Source: Thermoactinospora rubra
GTDB taxonomy: Bacteria > Actinomycetota > Actinomycetes > Streptosporangiales > Streptosporangiaceae
Assembly: GCF_002093975.1 (NCBI RefSeq)
Contig: NZ_KZ084324.1
Span: 191,606-255,605 of the forward strand
DNA length: 64,000 nt
Direction of reading: 5' to 3'
Below the pieces are notes generated by a model. The model saw only the letters and a program-made list of their open reading frames with translations. It did not search any database and was not told where the DNA came from. Of the stretch, positions 27,693 to 37,131 are shown piece after piece; position 1 is the stretch's first letter; each line of letters begins with the position of its first letter. The translations under genes and the position numbers were made by a program.

Positions 27693-29657
27693 TTACGCAT
27701 TGGGGGGAAGAGGATGCTTACCGGGAAAATTGCTGCTTTGTGAGGCTGCTTCTCCGGCCAGCAGCTCGCCGACCGCCCGGTAAGCAGCGGTGATGGCGGC
27801 GTCCGCGGAGGCCGCGGGGACGGAGTCGGAGTTGGCGATCGCGATCCGGCCGAAACGCCTGCGCGCGAGGTCCGCCGGGAGGGGGCCGTCGGGGTAGAAC
27901 GTGTTCCACGGACGGCAGTACTCCGGCGCGTAGCCGTGGCCCCACCGGTTGACGGCGACGGCCTCGATGTCGCGCGCCGGGTCGAAGCCGCCGGGGCCCA
28001 GCAGGCGGGCCAGCTGGTCCCTGATCGTGTGCTCCAGGTGGCTGTAGGGGGTACTCAGCAGCGCCCGCCGCCCCGCCGCCGCGCCCTCGGCGGGCGGCAT
28101 GCCCGGCGCGCACGGCGCGGCGACCATGTGGACGACGATCGGCTCGGCGGGGTCCTCGGGGCAGGCGTACCCCGGCATGCGGACCGGGCGGTCCAGCTCG
28201 GACACGCACCAGTAGGCCCCGGTCCACCGGACGCGGTGGACGCCCAGGCGCCGCCACGCCTCCCAGGTGCGCAGCTGGACCGTGGCCGACAGCAGGGGGA
28301 TCTTGACGGCCCGGCGCAGCGCGTCCTTCTGCCCGGCGGGCAGGTCCGCGACGAGATGGGGGACGACCATGTTCCAGCAGGCCATGATCACCGACCCGGC
28401 GCGGACGGTCCTGACCGCGTGGCCGTCGAAGTAGCCGACCGTGGCCGTGGCCGCCGTGCCGGGGTCGCCGTCGTTGGCCACCGAGACCACGGGGCTGGAC
28501 AGGCGGTACCGCACGCGGTTGCCGAGCACGTCGAGCCGATCGTGGTCGTAGGCGGCGGTCGTGACGCCGGCCATGCTCGCGTCGCCGGCGAACCCCGGGA
28601 TCATCCGGCCCAGCATCATCCGCACGAGCGCCTGGTTGCCCTCAGGGAACAGGACGTCCTCGGCGCCATGGGCGCCCCACTCCTTGCGGACCGTGGGCGA
28701 GTTGTACCGCGACGGCCTGCCCGCGTCGAGGCCGAGCCCCTGGAAGCCGGGCAGGCCCCTGCCCCAGGCGTCGATCGCGCCGAAGACCGTGGTGTCGTAG
28801 CCCCACTCGGCACTGGAACTGGTACGCAGGAACCGCTCCGCGTCCGGGTGGACGCGGCAGACCCGCAGCAGGAACTGCGAGTACGTGAGCCCGGCCAGCC
28901 GGGCCTCCTTCTCCTTCGGCGACAGGCCGGGGAACCAGTCCGGCGGCCGGCCGTACAGCATCGCCAGGTCCTTCCTGGCTGGCTCGGCGACCGGCAGCTC
29001 GGCGAGCCACTCCAGGCCGGGCGTGAGGCGCACCAGCCTGTCGGCGGCGAAGCTCTCCCTGTCGCACATGACGCCCTCGGCCATCCCGTGCCCGGCGTAC
29101 AGGCCGCGGTCCAGGGACCGGCCCAGCGCGGCGGGCTCGACGCCCAGGCGGCCGAGCAGGTCCCTGCCCTCCGGCGTCCACGCCGAGACGGCCCTCATCC
29201 ACCGGGAGCCGCCGCAGGCGACGAGCGGCGCCGGGCGGCCGCGCGGGTGGAACTCGTTCCGCCTGGCGTGCCCGCCGATCTCGTCGTGATTGTCCAGGAT
29301 GAGGATCCGCGCGCCGGGGTCGTGCTCCAGCCAGTGGAAGGCCGCGGCGACGCCGCTGATGCCGCCGCCCACGACCACCAGGTCGTAGTGCTCGCCGGTG
29401 GGCTCGGGGTCGCCGGCGAGCCGCCAGAAGCGGCCGTCGCGCAGGGCGTGGGGGACGGCGAGGGCGTCGGGCGTGTCGCCCCGCAGGCCGGAGGGCGGCG
29501 CCGGGGAGCCGCCGCCCATGAACTCCGGGGCAGCGTCCGGGAGAGCCTCGGACCCGGCGGCCAGCGCCGCCGTCCCGGCCGCCCGCGCGACACCGTCGAG
29601 GAAGTCGCGCCGGGATATGCGGCGATCCATGCCGAGGTCGCGTGAACCGGTTCCCAT
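27693..29657 (-). CDS. Tat-exported flavin-dependent oxidoreductase (amine-oxidase-like)
   Basis: A 654-residue enzyme with a twin-arginine signal (RRISRRDFLDGVARAAG) near residues 11-27, then an FAD dinucleotide-binding motif DLVVVGGGISGVAAAFHWLE and a second FAD segment LILDNHDEIGGHARRNEF. The late part (GRIAIANSDSVPAASADAAI) is the FAD-contacting C-terminal segment of the amine-oxidase superfamily. The closest general label is NAD(P)-binding/flavin monooxygenase-like protein; the substrate is unknown. The ATG at 29657 is chosen because the longer reading adds a polar stretch before the Tat signal. Confidence 0.82.
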   Translation of the reverse strand: MGTGSRDLGMDRRISRRDFLDGVARAAGTAALAAGSEALPDAAPEFMGGGSPAPPSGLRGDTPDALAVPHALRDGRFWRLAGDPEPTGEHYDLVVVGGGISGVAAAFHWLEHDPGARILILDNHDEIGGHARRNEFHPRGRPAPLVACGGSRWMRAVSAWTPEGRDLLGRLGVEPAALGRSLDRGLYAGHGMAEGVMCDRESFAADRLVRLTPGLEWLAELPVAEPARKDLAMLYGRPPDWFPGLSPKEKEARLAGLTYSQFLLRVCRVHPDAERFLRTSSSAEWGYDTTVFGAIDAWGRGLPGFQGLGLDAGRPSRYNSPTVRKEWGAHGAEDVLFPEGNQALVRMMLGRMIPGFAGDASMAGVTTAAYDHDRLDVLGNRVRYRLSSPVVSVANDGDPGTAATATVGYFDGHAVRTVRAGSVIMACWNMVVPHLVADLPAGQKDALRRAVKIPLLSATVQLRTWEAWRRLGVHRVRWTGAYWCVSELDRPVRMPGYACPEDPAEPIVVHMVAAPCAPGMPPAEGAAAGRRALLSTPYSHLEHTIRDQLARLLGPGGFDPARDIEAVAVNRWGHGYAPEYCRPWNTFYPDGPLPADLARRRFGRIAIANSDSVPAASADAAITAAYRAVGELLAGEAASQSSNFPGKHPLPPNA

Positions 29658-29798
29658 GGCGCGATCATCCGGAAATCCGCCAAATACCTCAGGACGGCAC
29701 GCAGCGGTTGGCAGAGATTTGCGCAAGCGGGAAACCCGCCCGCCGCGCCGGGAAATCGTCTACCGTGCTGTCGACTGGTTCCCTCGGCTGGAAATTCG

Positions 29799-30473
29799 AT
29801 GAAGAAATCAATTAGCGCGATATTTGCGGGAATTTTGGTGCTTGCCGGGTGCGCCGCACACGATCCGCCGCCCGCGGCGGGCGGCAGGCCCTCGCCGTCC
29901 GCGACGCCGACCTCCGGCCTGGCCGCCGCCCTCATCCCCGCGCCGCCCGGCATGCGCCTGGCCTACGGCCCGGAGTACGGCGCGTACGGCTCGCTCCAGG
30001 CGACTCAGCGGGGCCTGGCGGCGCTGCGGCAGGCCAAGCTGGACCGGCCGCAGTGCGCCATGTCCGGCCAGCTCGACGCGACGGTGCCGGAGATCGGCAA
30101 GGCGCCGGCCGCGGTCGTCGCCTTCGTCTCCGACAAGCTGTCGATCACCCAGGCCCTCGTCGCGCTCCCGCCCGGCAAGGCGGCCCTCCCGCCGCCCGTG
30201 GCCAAGGAGTGCCGCTCCTACCACGCCACGATCGGCGACGCCCAGGTCCGCTACACCACCGAGCAGGTGCGCGCGCCGCGCCTGGGCGCGGAGTCGCGCG
30301 CCTTTGTCACCACCACCTCCGGCGGCGGGCGCAGGCTGCAGATCGGCGCGGGCATGGTGCGCCACCGGAACGTGGTGATGACCATCCTGCTGGTCGGATC
30401 GACGATTAAGCCCGCCGATTTGCGGAGGAATATCGCAGACGCCTATGAAAGGCTGGCGAAAGTCGTGAAGTAG
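29799..30473 (+). CDS. hypothetical lipoprotein
   Basis: A 224-residue lipoprotein: leader MKKSISAIFAGILVLAGC with lipobox LAGC (Cys18), a Pro/Ser-rich spacer and a globular domain with two Cys (RPQCAMSG and KECRSYH) that could form a disulfide. It resembles PknH-sensor-like or LpqN-type mycobacterial proteins in layout, but no family is certain. The 5' end (AAG AAA TCA ATT AGC) uses unusually AT-rich codons for this genome. Confidence 0.65.
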   Translation: MKKSISAIFAGILVLAGCAAHDPPPAAGGRPSPSATPTSGLAAALIPAPPGMRLAYGPEYGAYGSLQATQRGLAALRQAKLDRPQCAMSGQLDATVPEIGKAPAAVVAFVSDKLSITQALVALPPGKAALPPPVAKECRSYHATIGDAQVRYTTEQVRAPRLGAESRAFVTTTSGGGRRLQIGAGMVRHRNVVMTILLVGSTIKPADLRRNIADAYERLAKVVK

Positions 30474-30585
30474 TCGCGGTCGCGTATTCGCCGCCCGCGG
30501 TCAGGCTCAGGAGACCCGCTGCGTGCTCGGCCCGCGCGTGCAGGCGCACCACGTCGATCCACATGTCGTCGTCGGTCGTCGCCAT
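30406..30585 (-). CDS. possible small hypothetical protein
   Basis: A 59-residue reading frame starting MATTDDDMWIDVVRLHARAE, with a good ribosome-binding sequence (GGGAGG, 9 nt upstream). It fills the otherwise empty 30474-30679 interval but runs 68 nt into the 3' end of the convergent lipoprotein gene. The first 35 residues look like real coding sequence; the Arg/Ser-rich tail may not. Function unknown. Confidence 0.35.
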   Translation of the reverse strand: MATTDDDMWIDVVRLHARAEHAAGLLSLTAGGEYATATTSRLSPAFHRRLRYSSANRRA

Positions 30586-30679
30586 CGCCACTCGCCTCCC
30601 GGCTGAGATTCAGCCCATGTGCACGCACTGCGGATGCACGGACAGGCGACCGGCCGGGAGCGGCCCATCGAGCAGGCGG

Positions 30680-31411
<732 letters not shown>

Positions 31412-31512
31412 GGCTCGATGCTGCGGCGCGCCGGCCCGGGCAACCAGGACCGCGCCGAGGGTGGTACCGGCAGGGTCAGGCAGGCCCCGTCCGCGTCGCC
31501 GAGAATGGCGAC

Positions 31513-32364
31513 ATGGGGAACGAGCTCGGAGACTTCCTGCGGTCGCGGCGGGCCCGGGTGCGGCCGGAGGCCGCGGGCCTGCCCACGTACGGCGAGCGCC
31601 GCCGCGTCGAGGGCCTGCGCCGGGAGGAGGTCGCCCTGCTGGCCGGGGTGAGCGTGCCGTACTACGTCCGGCTGGAGCAGGGCCGCGCGGGCAACGTCTC
31701 GGAGGAGGTCGTCGACGCCGTCGCCAGGGCGCTCGGGCTGGACGAGACCGAGCGGGCACACCTGCACGCCCTGGCCAGGCCGGTCCGCGCCCGCCGGGCA
31801 GGCGCGCCCGCGCAGCGGGTCCGGCCCACGCTCCGGAGGCTCCTGGACGCCATGGGCGACACGCCGGCGTTCGTGCTCGGCCGCCGGACCGAGCTGCTGG
31901 CCTACAACCGCATGACGGCCCTGCTGTTCTGGCGGCCCCTGGCCGACACCAACTGCGCCCGCCTGGTCTTCCTCGACGAGCACTTCCGCTCGCTCTACCC
32001 GGATTGGGCGGACAAGGCCAGGGAGACCGTCGCCTTCCTGCGCCTGGACGCCGGGCGCCACCCCGAGGACCGGCGCCTGGCCGCGCTCGTCGGCGAGCTG
32101 TCGGTCAAGAGCGCCAACTTCCGGCGGCTGTGGGCGCGGCACGACGTCAAGGAGCGCTCGGCCGGGCGCACCCGGTTCCGCCACCCGCTGGTGGGCGAGC
32201 TGGTCCTGGACTACGACAGCCTGCGCCCCGCCGACGACCCCGACCAGGTCCTGGTCACCTACCTGCCCGAGCCGGGCTCGCCGAGCGAGGAGGCCCTGCG
32301 GTTCCTCAGGGCACAGTTGAGCGGCCCGGCCTCTTCCGCAAGCTCCTCTGAGGGGCTCAGATGA
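31513..32364 (+). CDS. XRE-family regulator with MmyB-like ligand-binding domain
   Basis: A 283-residue regulator: N-terminal helix-turn-helix (GLRREEVALLAGVSVPYYVRLEQGR) and a C-terminal MmyB-like PAS-type domain (PAFVLGRRTELLAYNRMTALLF, then the FRHPLVGELVLDYDSLRPADDPDQ signature). MmyB-type domains bind fatty-acid-like ligands in the known case. It is divergent from the SDR gene with a 101-nt gap that should hold both promoters. Its 3' end overlaps the convergent glycosyltransferase gene by 8 nt. Confidence 0.9.
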   Translation: MGNELGDFLRSRRARVRPEAAGLPTYGERRRVEGLRREEVALLAGVSVPYYVRLEQGRAGNVSEEVVDAVARALGLDETERAHLHALARPVRARRAGAPAQRVRPTLRRLLDAMGDTPAFVLGRRTELLAYNRMTALLFWRPLADTNCARLVFLDEHFRSLYPDWADKARETVAFLRLDAGRHPEDRRLAALVGELSVKSANFRRLWARHDVKERSAGRTRFRHPLVGELVLDYDSLRPADDPDQVLVTYLPEPGSPSEEALRFLRAQLSGPASSASSSEGLR

Positions 32365-34393
32365 GCACGTGCTCGGCCGGGTGCCCCACGAAGGAGAACT
32401 GCGCGTTGCGCGTCAGCTTGATGTGGTCGGCCTGCCAGGTGTGCATGGCCGTGTCGGCGCTGCGCCAGTAGACGAAGTTGAAGCGGTCCGCCGAGTAGAT
32501 CTTGACGCCCTCCTCCTTGAGCCGGCGCACCAGCCTGGTGTCCTCCCCGCGCGTGACGTCCTCGAAGGGGTAGGCGCGGAACAGCCCGGCCTTGCCGAGG
32601 AACGTGCCGCCCTGCACGAGCCAGGAGTAGCGGTGCTCCAGCCCCGGCAGGCGGAGCATCGTGGTGTTGATCCCCTCGAAGTAGGCGTAGTGGGCGCCCT
32701 TGCCGACCAGCTCCGCCTCGGTGTAGTCGAACGCCCGCACCAGGTCGGACAGGTAGTGCTCGCCGTACAGGTTGTCGTCGTCCATCTTGGCGATCAGCTC
32801 GCCGTCGGCGGCGGCGATGCCGTGGTTGAGGCAGGCGCCCAGCGACCAGTCGGCCGGCGCCGGGAGCACGACCACGTCGGTCACCCCGGCCGCCCGCGCC
32901 TTGTCGGCCACGACCACCGGGTCGATGTCGAGGCCGTGCAGCACCATGACGAGCTGGAGCGGCCGGTGCCGCTGCCTGGCCACCGACGAGATCGCGTGCT
33001 CGATCTGGGAGGCGCGGTTCGTCGGCAGGACGACCGAGATGCTCCTGGACCGGCTCTCGACCGTACGGCCCAGCGCCCGCAGGACCTGGTCGACCCGGTG
33101 GGAGAACAGGTGCTTGTCGAACACCTCGCGCATCGCCAGGTGGCCCAGCCGGGCGCGCAGCTCCGGGCTGTTGAGCAGGTGCAGCACCTGGTTGTAGGAC
33201 TCCACCGGCTCCCTGGCGATCGGGATGAGCTCGCCGAAGGTCTCCTCGATCGCCCGCGACCAGCCGCTGACCACCGGCGTGGCGCAGGCCGACAGCTCGA
33301 AGACGCGCCGCGCGCACATCGTGGGGGAGTCGAGCACCGAGTTGACGTTGAGGAAGACCTTGTACATCCGGTAGGCGGCGAGCATCTGGTCGTAGGGCAG
33401 CTCGCCGACGATGTGCGGGCGGTACTTGTCCGGCCAGGCGTACTTGTCGTCGACCGTGTCGTTGCGGGCGAAGATGTGCAGGCCCAGCTCGCGGACCGGG
33501 TCGAGCACGGTCTCCATCTGCTCGCGGCGCTCGGGGTGCTTGTCGCGGAAGTACATGCCCGCGAAGACCACGTCGTGCAGGCGGCCCTCCTTCTGCTGGA
33601 CCGGGTTGTGCACGCGCGGCTGGGCGGCGAACTGCAGCACGTCGACGCGGTCATGGCCCAGGATTTCCCGATATTTCGGGATCATGTCGCCGTCGCACGT
33701 GAACACGTAGTCGAACAGCTTGGCCGTGTCGATGAAGTGGTCGAAGTTGGGCGGGTCCTCCTTGTTCCAGAAGACCGTCGGGATGCCCTCGGCCCTGCAC
33801 CAGGCGACCAGCTCGCGCAGCGGCTCCTTGGGCGCGTTCGTGCCGGTCATCTGGTAGCGCCACCGGCCCTGGTTGCCGTGCCAGGCCGACTCGCAGAACA
33901 GCAGATCGGGCCGCTTCTCGGCGAAGATCTCGCGCCAGTTCTGCTGCCCGAACTCGATCTGGTCCCACTCGTAGCGGAAGGCCATCCGGGAGAAGTCGTC
34001 CAGGATCACCGCGACCTTGAGGTCCGGGCGGTTGACCGGCCCGTCGGGCCACTTCACCGGCGGCACCTCGACGCGCGGGCCCCTCCTGTCGATCTCCTCG
34101 ACCACCTCGGCCACCGGCCTCGGCGCCTCGGGCGCCCTGCCGTTCGACCTCATCGCCTTGAGGAACGCGCCCGGGTTCTTGGCGGCGATCGCCTCGCCCA
34201 GCTTGAAGGACCGCTTGGCCTGGGTCGCCTCCAGCTTCCAGGTGGCGTAGGCGGCCTTGGCCTCGGCGATCTCCAGCCGCCTTCGCAGCTCGGCGACCTC
34301 GGCCTCGTACCTCTCGACCAGCTTGCGCTCCTCGGGCAGCCAGTTGATCGGCCCGAGCCGCTGGAACCGGGGCTCTTCGGGGGTTTCGGCCAT
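32357..34393 (-). CDS. fused glycosyltransferase: coiled coil, CgeB-like domain, GT2 domain
   Basis: A 678-residue cytosolic protein in three parts. Residues about 15-75 form a coiled coil (RKLVERYEAEVAELRRRLE). The middle, about 110-420, is a CgeB/GT-B-like domain with DRVDVLQFAAQPRVHNP and FELSACATPVVSGWSRAIEE. The C-terminus from about 440 is a GT2 domain with VVLPTNRASQIEHAISSVARQ and the metal-binding KMDDDN. It probably adds two sugars, or glycosyl plus polyol units, to a surface polymer. It starts with MAETPEEPRF and sits beside the other glycan genes. Confidence 0.82.
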   Translation of the reverse strand: MAETPEEPRFQRLGPINWLPEERKLVERYEAEVAELRRRLEIAEAKAAYATWKLEATQAKRSFKLGEAIAAKNPGAFLKAMRSNGRAPEAPRPVAEVVEEIDRRGPRVEVPPVKWPDGPVNRPDLKVAVILDDFSRMAFRYEWDQIEFGQQNWREIFAEKRPDLLFCESAWHGNQGRWRYQMTGTNAPKEPLRELVAWCRAEGIPTVFWNKEDPPNFDHFIDTAKLFDYVFTCDGDMIPKYREILGHDRVDVLQFAAQPRVHNPVQQKEGRLHDVVFAGMYFRDKHPERREQMETVLDPVRELGLHIFARNDTVDDKYAWPDKYRPHIVGELPYDQMLAAYRMYKVFLNVNSVLDSPTMCARRVFELSACATPVVSGWSRAIEETFGELIPIAREPVESYNQVLHLLNSPELRARLGHLAMREVFDKHLFSHRVDQVLRALGRTVESRSRSISVVLPTNRASQIEHAISSVARQRHRPLQLVMVLHGLDIDPVVVADKARAAGVTDVVVLPAPADWSLGACLNHGIAAADGELIAKMDDDNLYGEHYLSDLVRAFDYTEAELVGKGAHYAYFEGINTTMLRLPGLEHRYSWLVQGGTFLGKAGLFRAYPFEDVTRGEDTRLVRRLKEEGVKIYSADRFNFVYWRSADTAMHTWQADHIKLTRNAQFSFVGHPAEHVLI

Positions 34394-34482
34394 GGGTGCT
34401 CGCCTTATCGCAGTGCGGGGTCGGTTTGTCATGGTACGGCGACCGCCGCCATGATGGCGCACCCTTGACCGGAAACCGCCCA

Positions 34483-34890
34483 CTACGGGGCGACGAGCTC
34501 CACAACCCCAGGGAGCGCTTTCGCCAGCTTCTGGTCCGCTGACAGCAGGACCCCGGCTCCGGCCACCTGCGCAGTGGCGGCGATCAAGGCATCGGGCAGC
34601 CTCAACCCCAGGTCATTCGCCCGCAGCCGGGCGGCCGCCGCCGCCACCGGTTCTGTGACCGCGAGCACCTCATCGAGAGCGGCCGTTCGGAAGGCGGCCA
34701 AGACCTCCTCGCCCGCCTGCCCCCTTCGCAGCGCGCCTACCCGGAGTTCCGCCCAGGTGACGGATGAGACGGCGAAGGATCCGCCCATGCCTTCCCACCG
34801 GAGCACGGCCTGCATGGCCACTGCGTGGAGGGCGTCATCGGGATCGATGATCGCGCTGACGATGTTGGTGTCGAGGACCACCAGAGGCAT
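34483..34890 (-). CDS. vapC: PIN-domain ribonuclease toxin (VapC)
   Basis: A 135-residue PIN protein with the acidic site spread as usual: Asp in VVLDTNIVSAI, Glu in VTWAELRVG, Asp in LRLPDALIAATA and Asp in LSADQKLA. It should cleave RNA when freed from its antitoxin. The ATG at 34890 begins 2 nt after the antitoxin stop; a GTG at 34905 would overlap it. Toxin of the VapBC pair with the AbrB-type gene upstream. Confidence 0.9.
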   Translation of the reverse strand: MPLVVLDTNIVSAIIDPDDALHAVAMQAVLRWEGMGGSFAVSSVTWAELRVGALRRGQAGEEVLAAFRTAALDEVLAVTEPVAAAAARLRANDLGLRLPDALIAATAQVAGAGVLLSADQKLAKALPGVVELVAP

Positions 34891-34892
34891 CG

Positions 34893-35144
34893 TCAGCCGG
34901 TCCACTCGTCACGGGAGGTTTCGACGTCGACGTCGGCCGAGAACCCAGGCAGGCTTCCCGCCAAGCCGGAGAAGCGGCTGCGGTGGCGGCGGATCACGAT
35001 GTGGTCGCCCTCGTCGGAGATGTCGACCGGGTCACCGGGACCCATGCCAAGCTTGCGCAGCACGGCAGCAGGCAGCGTGACCTGGTTCTTACTGGAGATG
35101 CGCGCCGGGCCGGAACGCCGCCGGGTGCGCCGCTCGTCATCCAT
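34893..35144 (-). CDS. vapB: AbrB/SpoVT-type antitoxin (VapB)
   Basis: An 83-residue swapped-hairpin AbrB-type DNA-binding protein: ISSKNQVTLPAAVLRKLGMGPGD is the signature, followed by an acidic toxin-binding tail (ADVDVETSRDEWTG). It neutralises the PIN toxin encoded directly downstream and probably represses the operon. ATG at 35144 (MDDERRTRRR) is preferred to the 35165 GTG. Confidence 0.87.
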   Translation of the reverse strand: MDDERRTRRRSGPARISSKNQVTLPAAVLRKLGMGPGDPVDISDEGDHIVIRRHRSRFSGLAGSLPGFSADVDVETSRDEWTG

Positions 35145-35228
35145 AACCTTTACCGTAGCTCGCACACGTAAAGATTAAGCATGTGACTTTCCGTGTGCAG
35201 TTCATTGCTGTACGTACGCTAGGAGGCG

Positions 35229-35249
35229 ACGCGGTTGAAGGCCGCCGGG
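35229..35249 (-). repeat. duplicated 3' end of the UDP-GlcNAc epimerase gene
   Basis: ACGCGGTTGAAGGCCGCCGGG at 35229-35249 differs by one base from 35954-35974, the end of the epimerase gene. Read leftward, the sequence here still encodes AFNRVAS and a TAG stop (35220-35222), against AFNRVQS and TGA in the intact gene. It is therefore a remnant of that gene end, and with the intact copy it brackets the second toxin-antitoxin module. Confidence 0.8.
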
Positions 35250-35270
35250 ATGGCACACCTTCAAGCTGAA

Positions 35271-35299
35271 CACATAACCAGTGCTACACTGGTTATGTG
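35271..35299. promoter_or_regulatory. perfect palindromic operator of the second toxin-antitoxin module
   Basis: CACATAACCAGTG (35271-35283) and CACTGGTTATGTG (35287-35299) are exact complements around a 3-nt centre. The site lies 11 nt before the antitoxin ATG in an AT-rich stretch, where the ribbon-helix-helix antitoxin would be expected to bind and repress its own promoter. Confidence 0.8.
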
Positions 35300-35310
35300 C
35301 TGGGGGTGTC

Positions 35311-35541
35311 ATGGCGAACGTCACGCTGAGCATCGACGACGGCCTGCTGCGCCGGGCGCGCATCAAGGCGCTGGAGCAGGGCACCACGGTCAACGCCCTG
35401 GTGCGCCGCTATCTGGAGCGGTTCGTCGACGATGAGGAGTCTCGCGCCATCGAGACGATCCTGTCCGTCGCCCGGCGCAGCCAGGCCAGCTCCGGCCCCG
35501 GCGGCCGCACCTGGAGCCGCGAGGATCTCTATGAGCGCTAG
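35311..35541 (+). CDS. ribbon-helix-helix-type antitoxin of a PIN module
   Basis: A 76-residue protein beginning ANVTLSIDDGLLRRARIKA, a ribbon-helix-helix-like DNA-binding start, followed by helices (VNALVRRYLERFVDDEESR) and a C-terminal tail rich in Gly/Arg that would contact the toxin. It overlaps the PIN gene by 11 nt (ATGAGCGCTAG). The start is the ATG at 35311, close behind the palindromic operator. Confidence 0.83.
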   Translation: MANVTLSIDDGLLRRARIKALEQGTTVNALVRRYLERFVDDEESRAIETILSVARRSQASSGPGGRTWSREDLYER

Positions 35542-35953
35542 CACGTTCATCGACACGAGCGTCTTCGTCTACGCCGTGGACGTGGCGGATCCAGGCAAAC
35601 AAAAGCGCGCCCAGGACGCGCTGGCCCGCGCGACGGGCCCGACGGTCTCTCCGCAGGTGATGAGCGAGTTCTTCGTGGTCACGACCAGGAAGCTGGCCAC
35701 GCCGCTGCCTCCGGAGGAGGCCGAGGAGATGATCGAGGCGATGGCGCTGCTGCGCTGCGTCCCGATCGACGCCGATCTCGTGCGAGCGGCGGTCGGCCTC
35801 GGCCGTCGGCACCGGCTCTCCCACTGGGACGCCCTCATGGTGGCGGCGGCTCAGCGCGGCGGCTGCGAGACCTTGCTGACGGAGGACCTCGCGGACGGCG
35901 CCGTCTACGACTCCGTCCGCGCGTGCAATCCCTTCAAACCCGGTCAGGACTGA
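35531..35953 (+). CDS. PIN-domain toxin, second module
   Basis: A 140-residue PIN nuclease: FIDTSVFVYAVD, VSPQVMSEFFVV, LSHWDALMVAAAQ and LLTEDLADGA provide the four acidic positions. It is a different subfamily from the VapC at 34483. Its 3' end overlaps the convergent epimerase gene by 10 nt. Together with the upstream antitoxin it forms a compact module that appears to have been inserted at the end of the epimerase gene. Confidence 0.9.
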   Translation: MSASTFIDTSVFVYAVDVADPGKQKRAQDALARATGPTVSPQVMSEFFVVTTRKLATPLPPEEAEEMIEAMALLRCVPIDADLVRAAVGLGRRHRLSHWDALMVAAAQRGGCETLLTEDLADGAVYDSVRACNPFKPGQD

Positions 35954-37074
35954 ACGCGATTGAAGGCCGCCGGGGCCAGGCTGTCCCCGCGCAACCAGGC
36001 GGCGATCACCCTGGCGATCCGCACACCTGCCTTGCCGTCCCAGAGCGCCGGCAGCTCCTCGGCCGGGATCGCCGCGCCGTCGGCGAGCATTTTGGAGGCG
36101 GCGGCGGCCAGCATTGCGGGGGTGACGAGCCGGTTGGTCCCGTGGCTGACGGTGATCGGCCGCTCGGTGTTGGGCCGGACCGTGAGGCAGGGCACGCCCA
36201 GCACGGTGGTCTCCTCCTGCACGCCGCCCGAGTCGGTGACGACCAGGGCGGCACCGCGCACCAGCGAGAGGAAGTCGACGTACCCCAGCGGGTCCACGAT
36301 CCGCAGCCGCTCGCCGTTCACCAGGCCCGCCTCCGCCAGCCGCGTGCGCCCGCGCGGGTGGATCGGCACCACGACCGGGATCAGCTCGGTGACCTCCAGC
36401 ACGGCCGAGACCAGCTCGCGTGCCGCCTCGGGGGTGTCGACGTTGGCCGGGCGGTGCAGGGTGCCGACCGCGTACCGCTCGGGCAGGCCGAGCCGCTCCA
36501 CGACCGGGGCGGGATCGAGCTGGGGCAGCGCCGCGAACAGGCTGTCGATCATCGAGTTGCCGACCAGGTGGACCTTCCGCGGGTCCACGCCCTCGGCCGC
36601 GAGATAGGACAGCGCGTCCGGCGAGGTCGCGAACAGCAGGTCCGCCAGCGAGTCGGTGACGATGCGGTTGACCTCCTCCGGCATGGTCCGGTCGAAGGAG
36701 CGCAGCCCGGCCTCCACGTGCGCGGTGGGCACGCCGAGCTTGGCGCACACGAGGATCGCGGCCAGCGTGGAGTTGACGTCGCCGTAGACCACGACCAGGT
36801 CGGGCGAGTGCTGGACCACGACTTCCTCCAGCCCCACGAGCAGGGCGGCGGTCTGCCTGGCGTGCGTCCCGGACCCGACGCCGAGGTTCGCCAGCGGCTC
36901 GGGCAGGCCGAGGTCGGCGAAGAACACGTCCGACATGAGCGCGTCGTAGTGCTGGCCGGTGTGGATGATCCCCTGCCGGACGCCGAGCCCTTCCAGCGCG
37001 CGCACGACCGGGGCGGCCTTGACGAAGTTCGGCCGGGCGCCCAGGACGTGCAGGACCAGGGGGTTCTCCCTCAT
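35944..37074 (-). CDS. wecB: UDP-N-acetylglucosamine 2-epimerase (non-hydrolysing)
   Basis: A 376-residue GT-B-fold epimerase: VLGARPNFVKAAPVVRAL, IIHTGQHYDALMSDVFF, HVEAGLRSFDRTMPEEVNR and TDSGGVQEETTVLGVPCLT are diagnostic. It converts UDP-GlcNAc to UDP-ManNAc. Divergent from a glycosyltransferase gene and close to a nucleotide-sugar dehydrogenase, so the pathway probably goes on to UDP-ManNAcA for a surface polymer. Its extreme 3' end is the part duplicated at 35229. Confidence 0.94.
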   Translation of the reverse strand: MRENPLVLHVLGARPNFVKAAPVVRALEGLGVRQGIIHTGQHYDALMSDVFFADLGLPEPLANLGVGSGTHARQTAALLVGLEEVVVQHSPDLVVVYGDVNSTLAAILVCAKLGVPTAHVEAGLRSFDRTMPEEVNRIVTDSLADLLFATSPDALSYLAAEGVDPRKVHLVGNSMIDSLFAALPQLDPAPVVERLGLPERYAVGTLHRPANVDTPEAARELVSAVLEVTELIPVVVPIHPRGRTRLAEAGLVNGERLRIVDPLGYVDFLSLVRGAALVVTDSGGVQEETTVLGVPCLTVRPNTERPITVSHGTNRLVTPAMLAAAASKMLADGAAIPAEELPALWDGKAGVRIARVIAAWLRGDSLAPAAFNRVQS

Positions 37075-37131
37075 TGACCTCGCCTTTCTGAGCGGAGGGG
37101 GACAAACGTTGCCTATGGTACGGTCCTCGTC

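Noticed and set aside
35202..35393. 63-residue leftward open frame through the toxin-antitoxin operator
   Set aside because: It crosses the palindrome and antitoxin start in antisense and has no coding character; only the short epimerase-end remnant inside it is meaningful.
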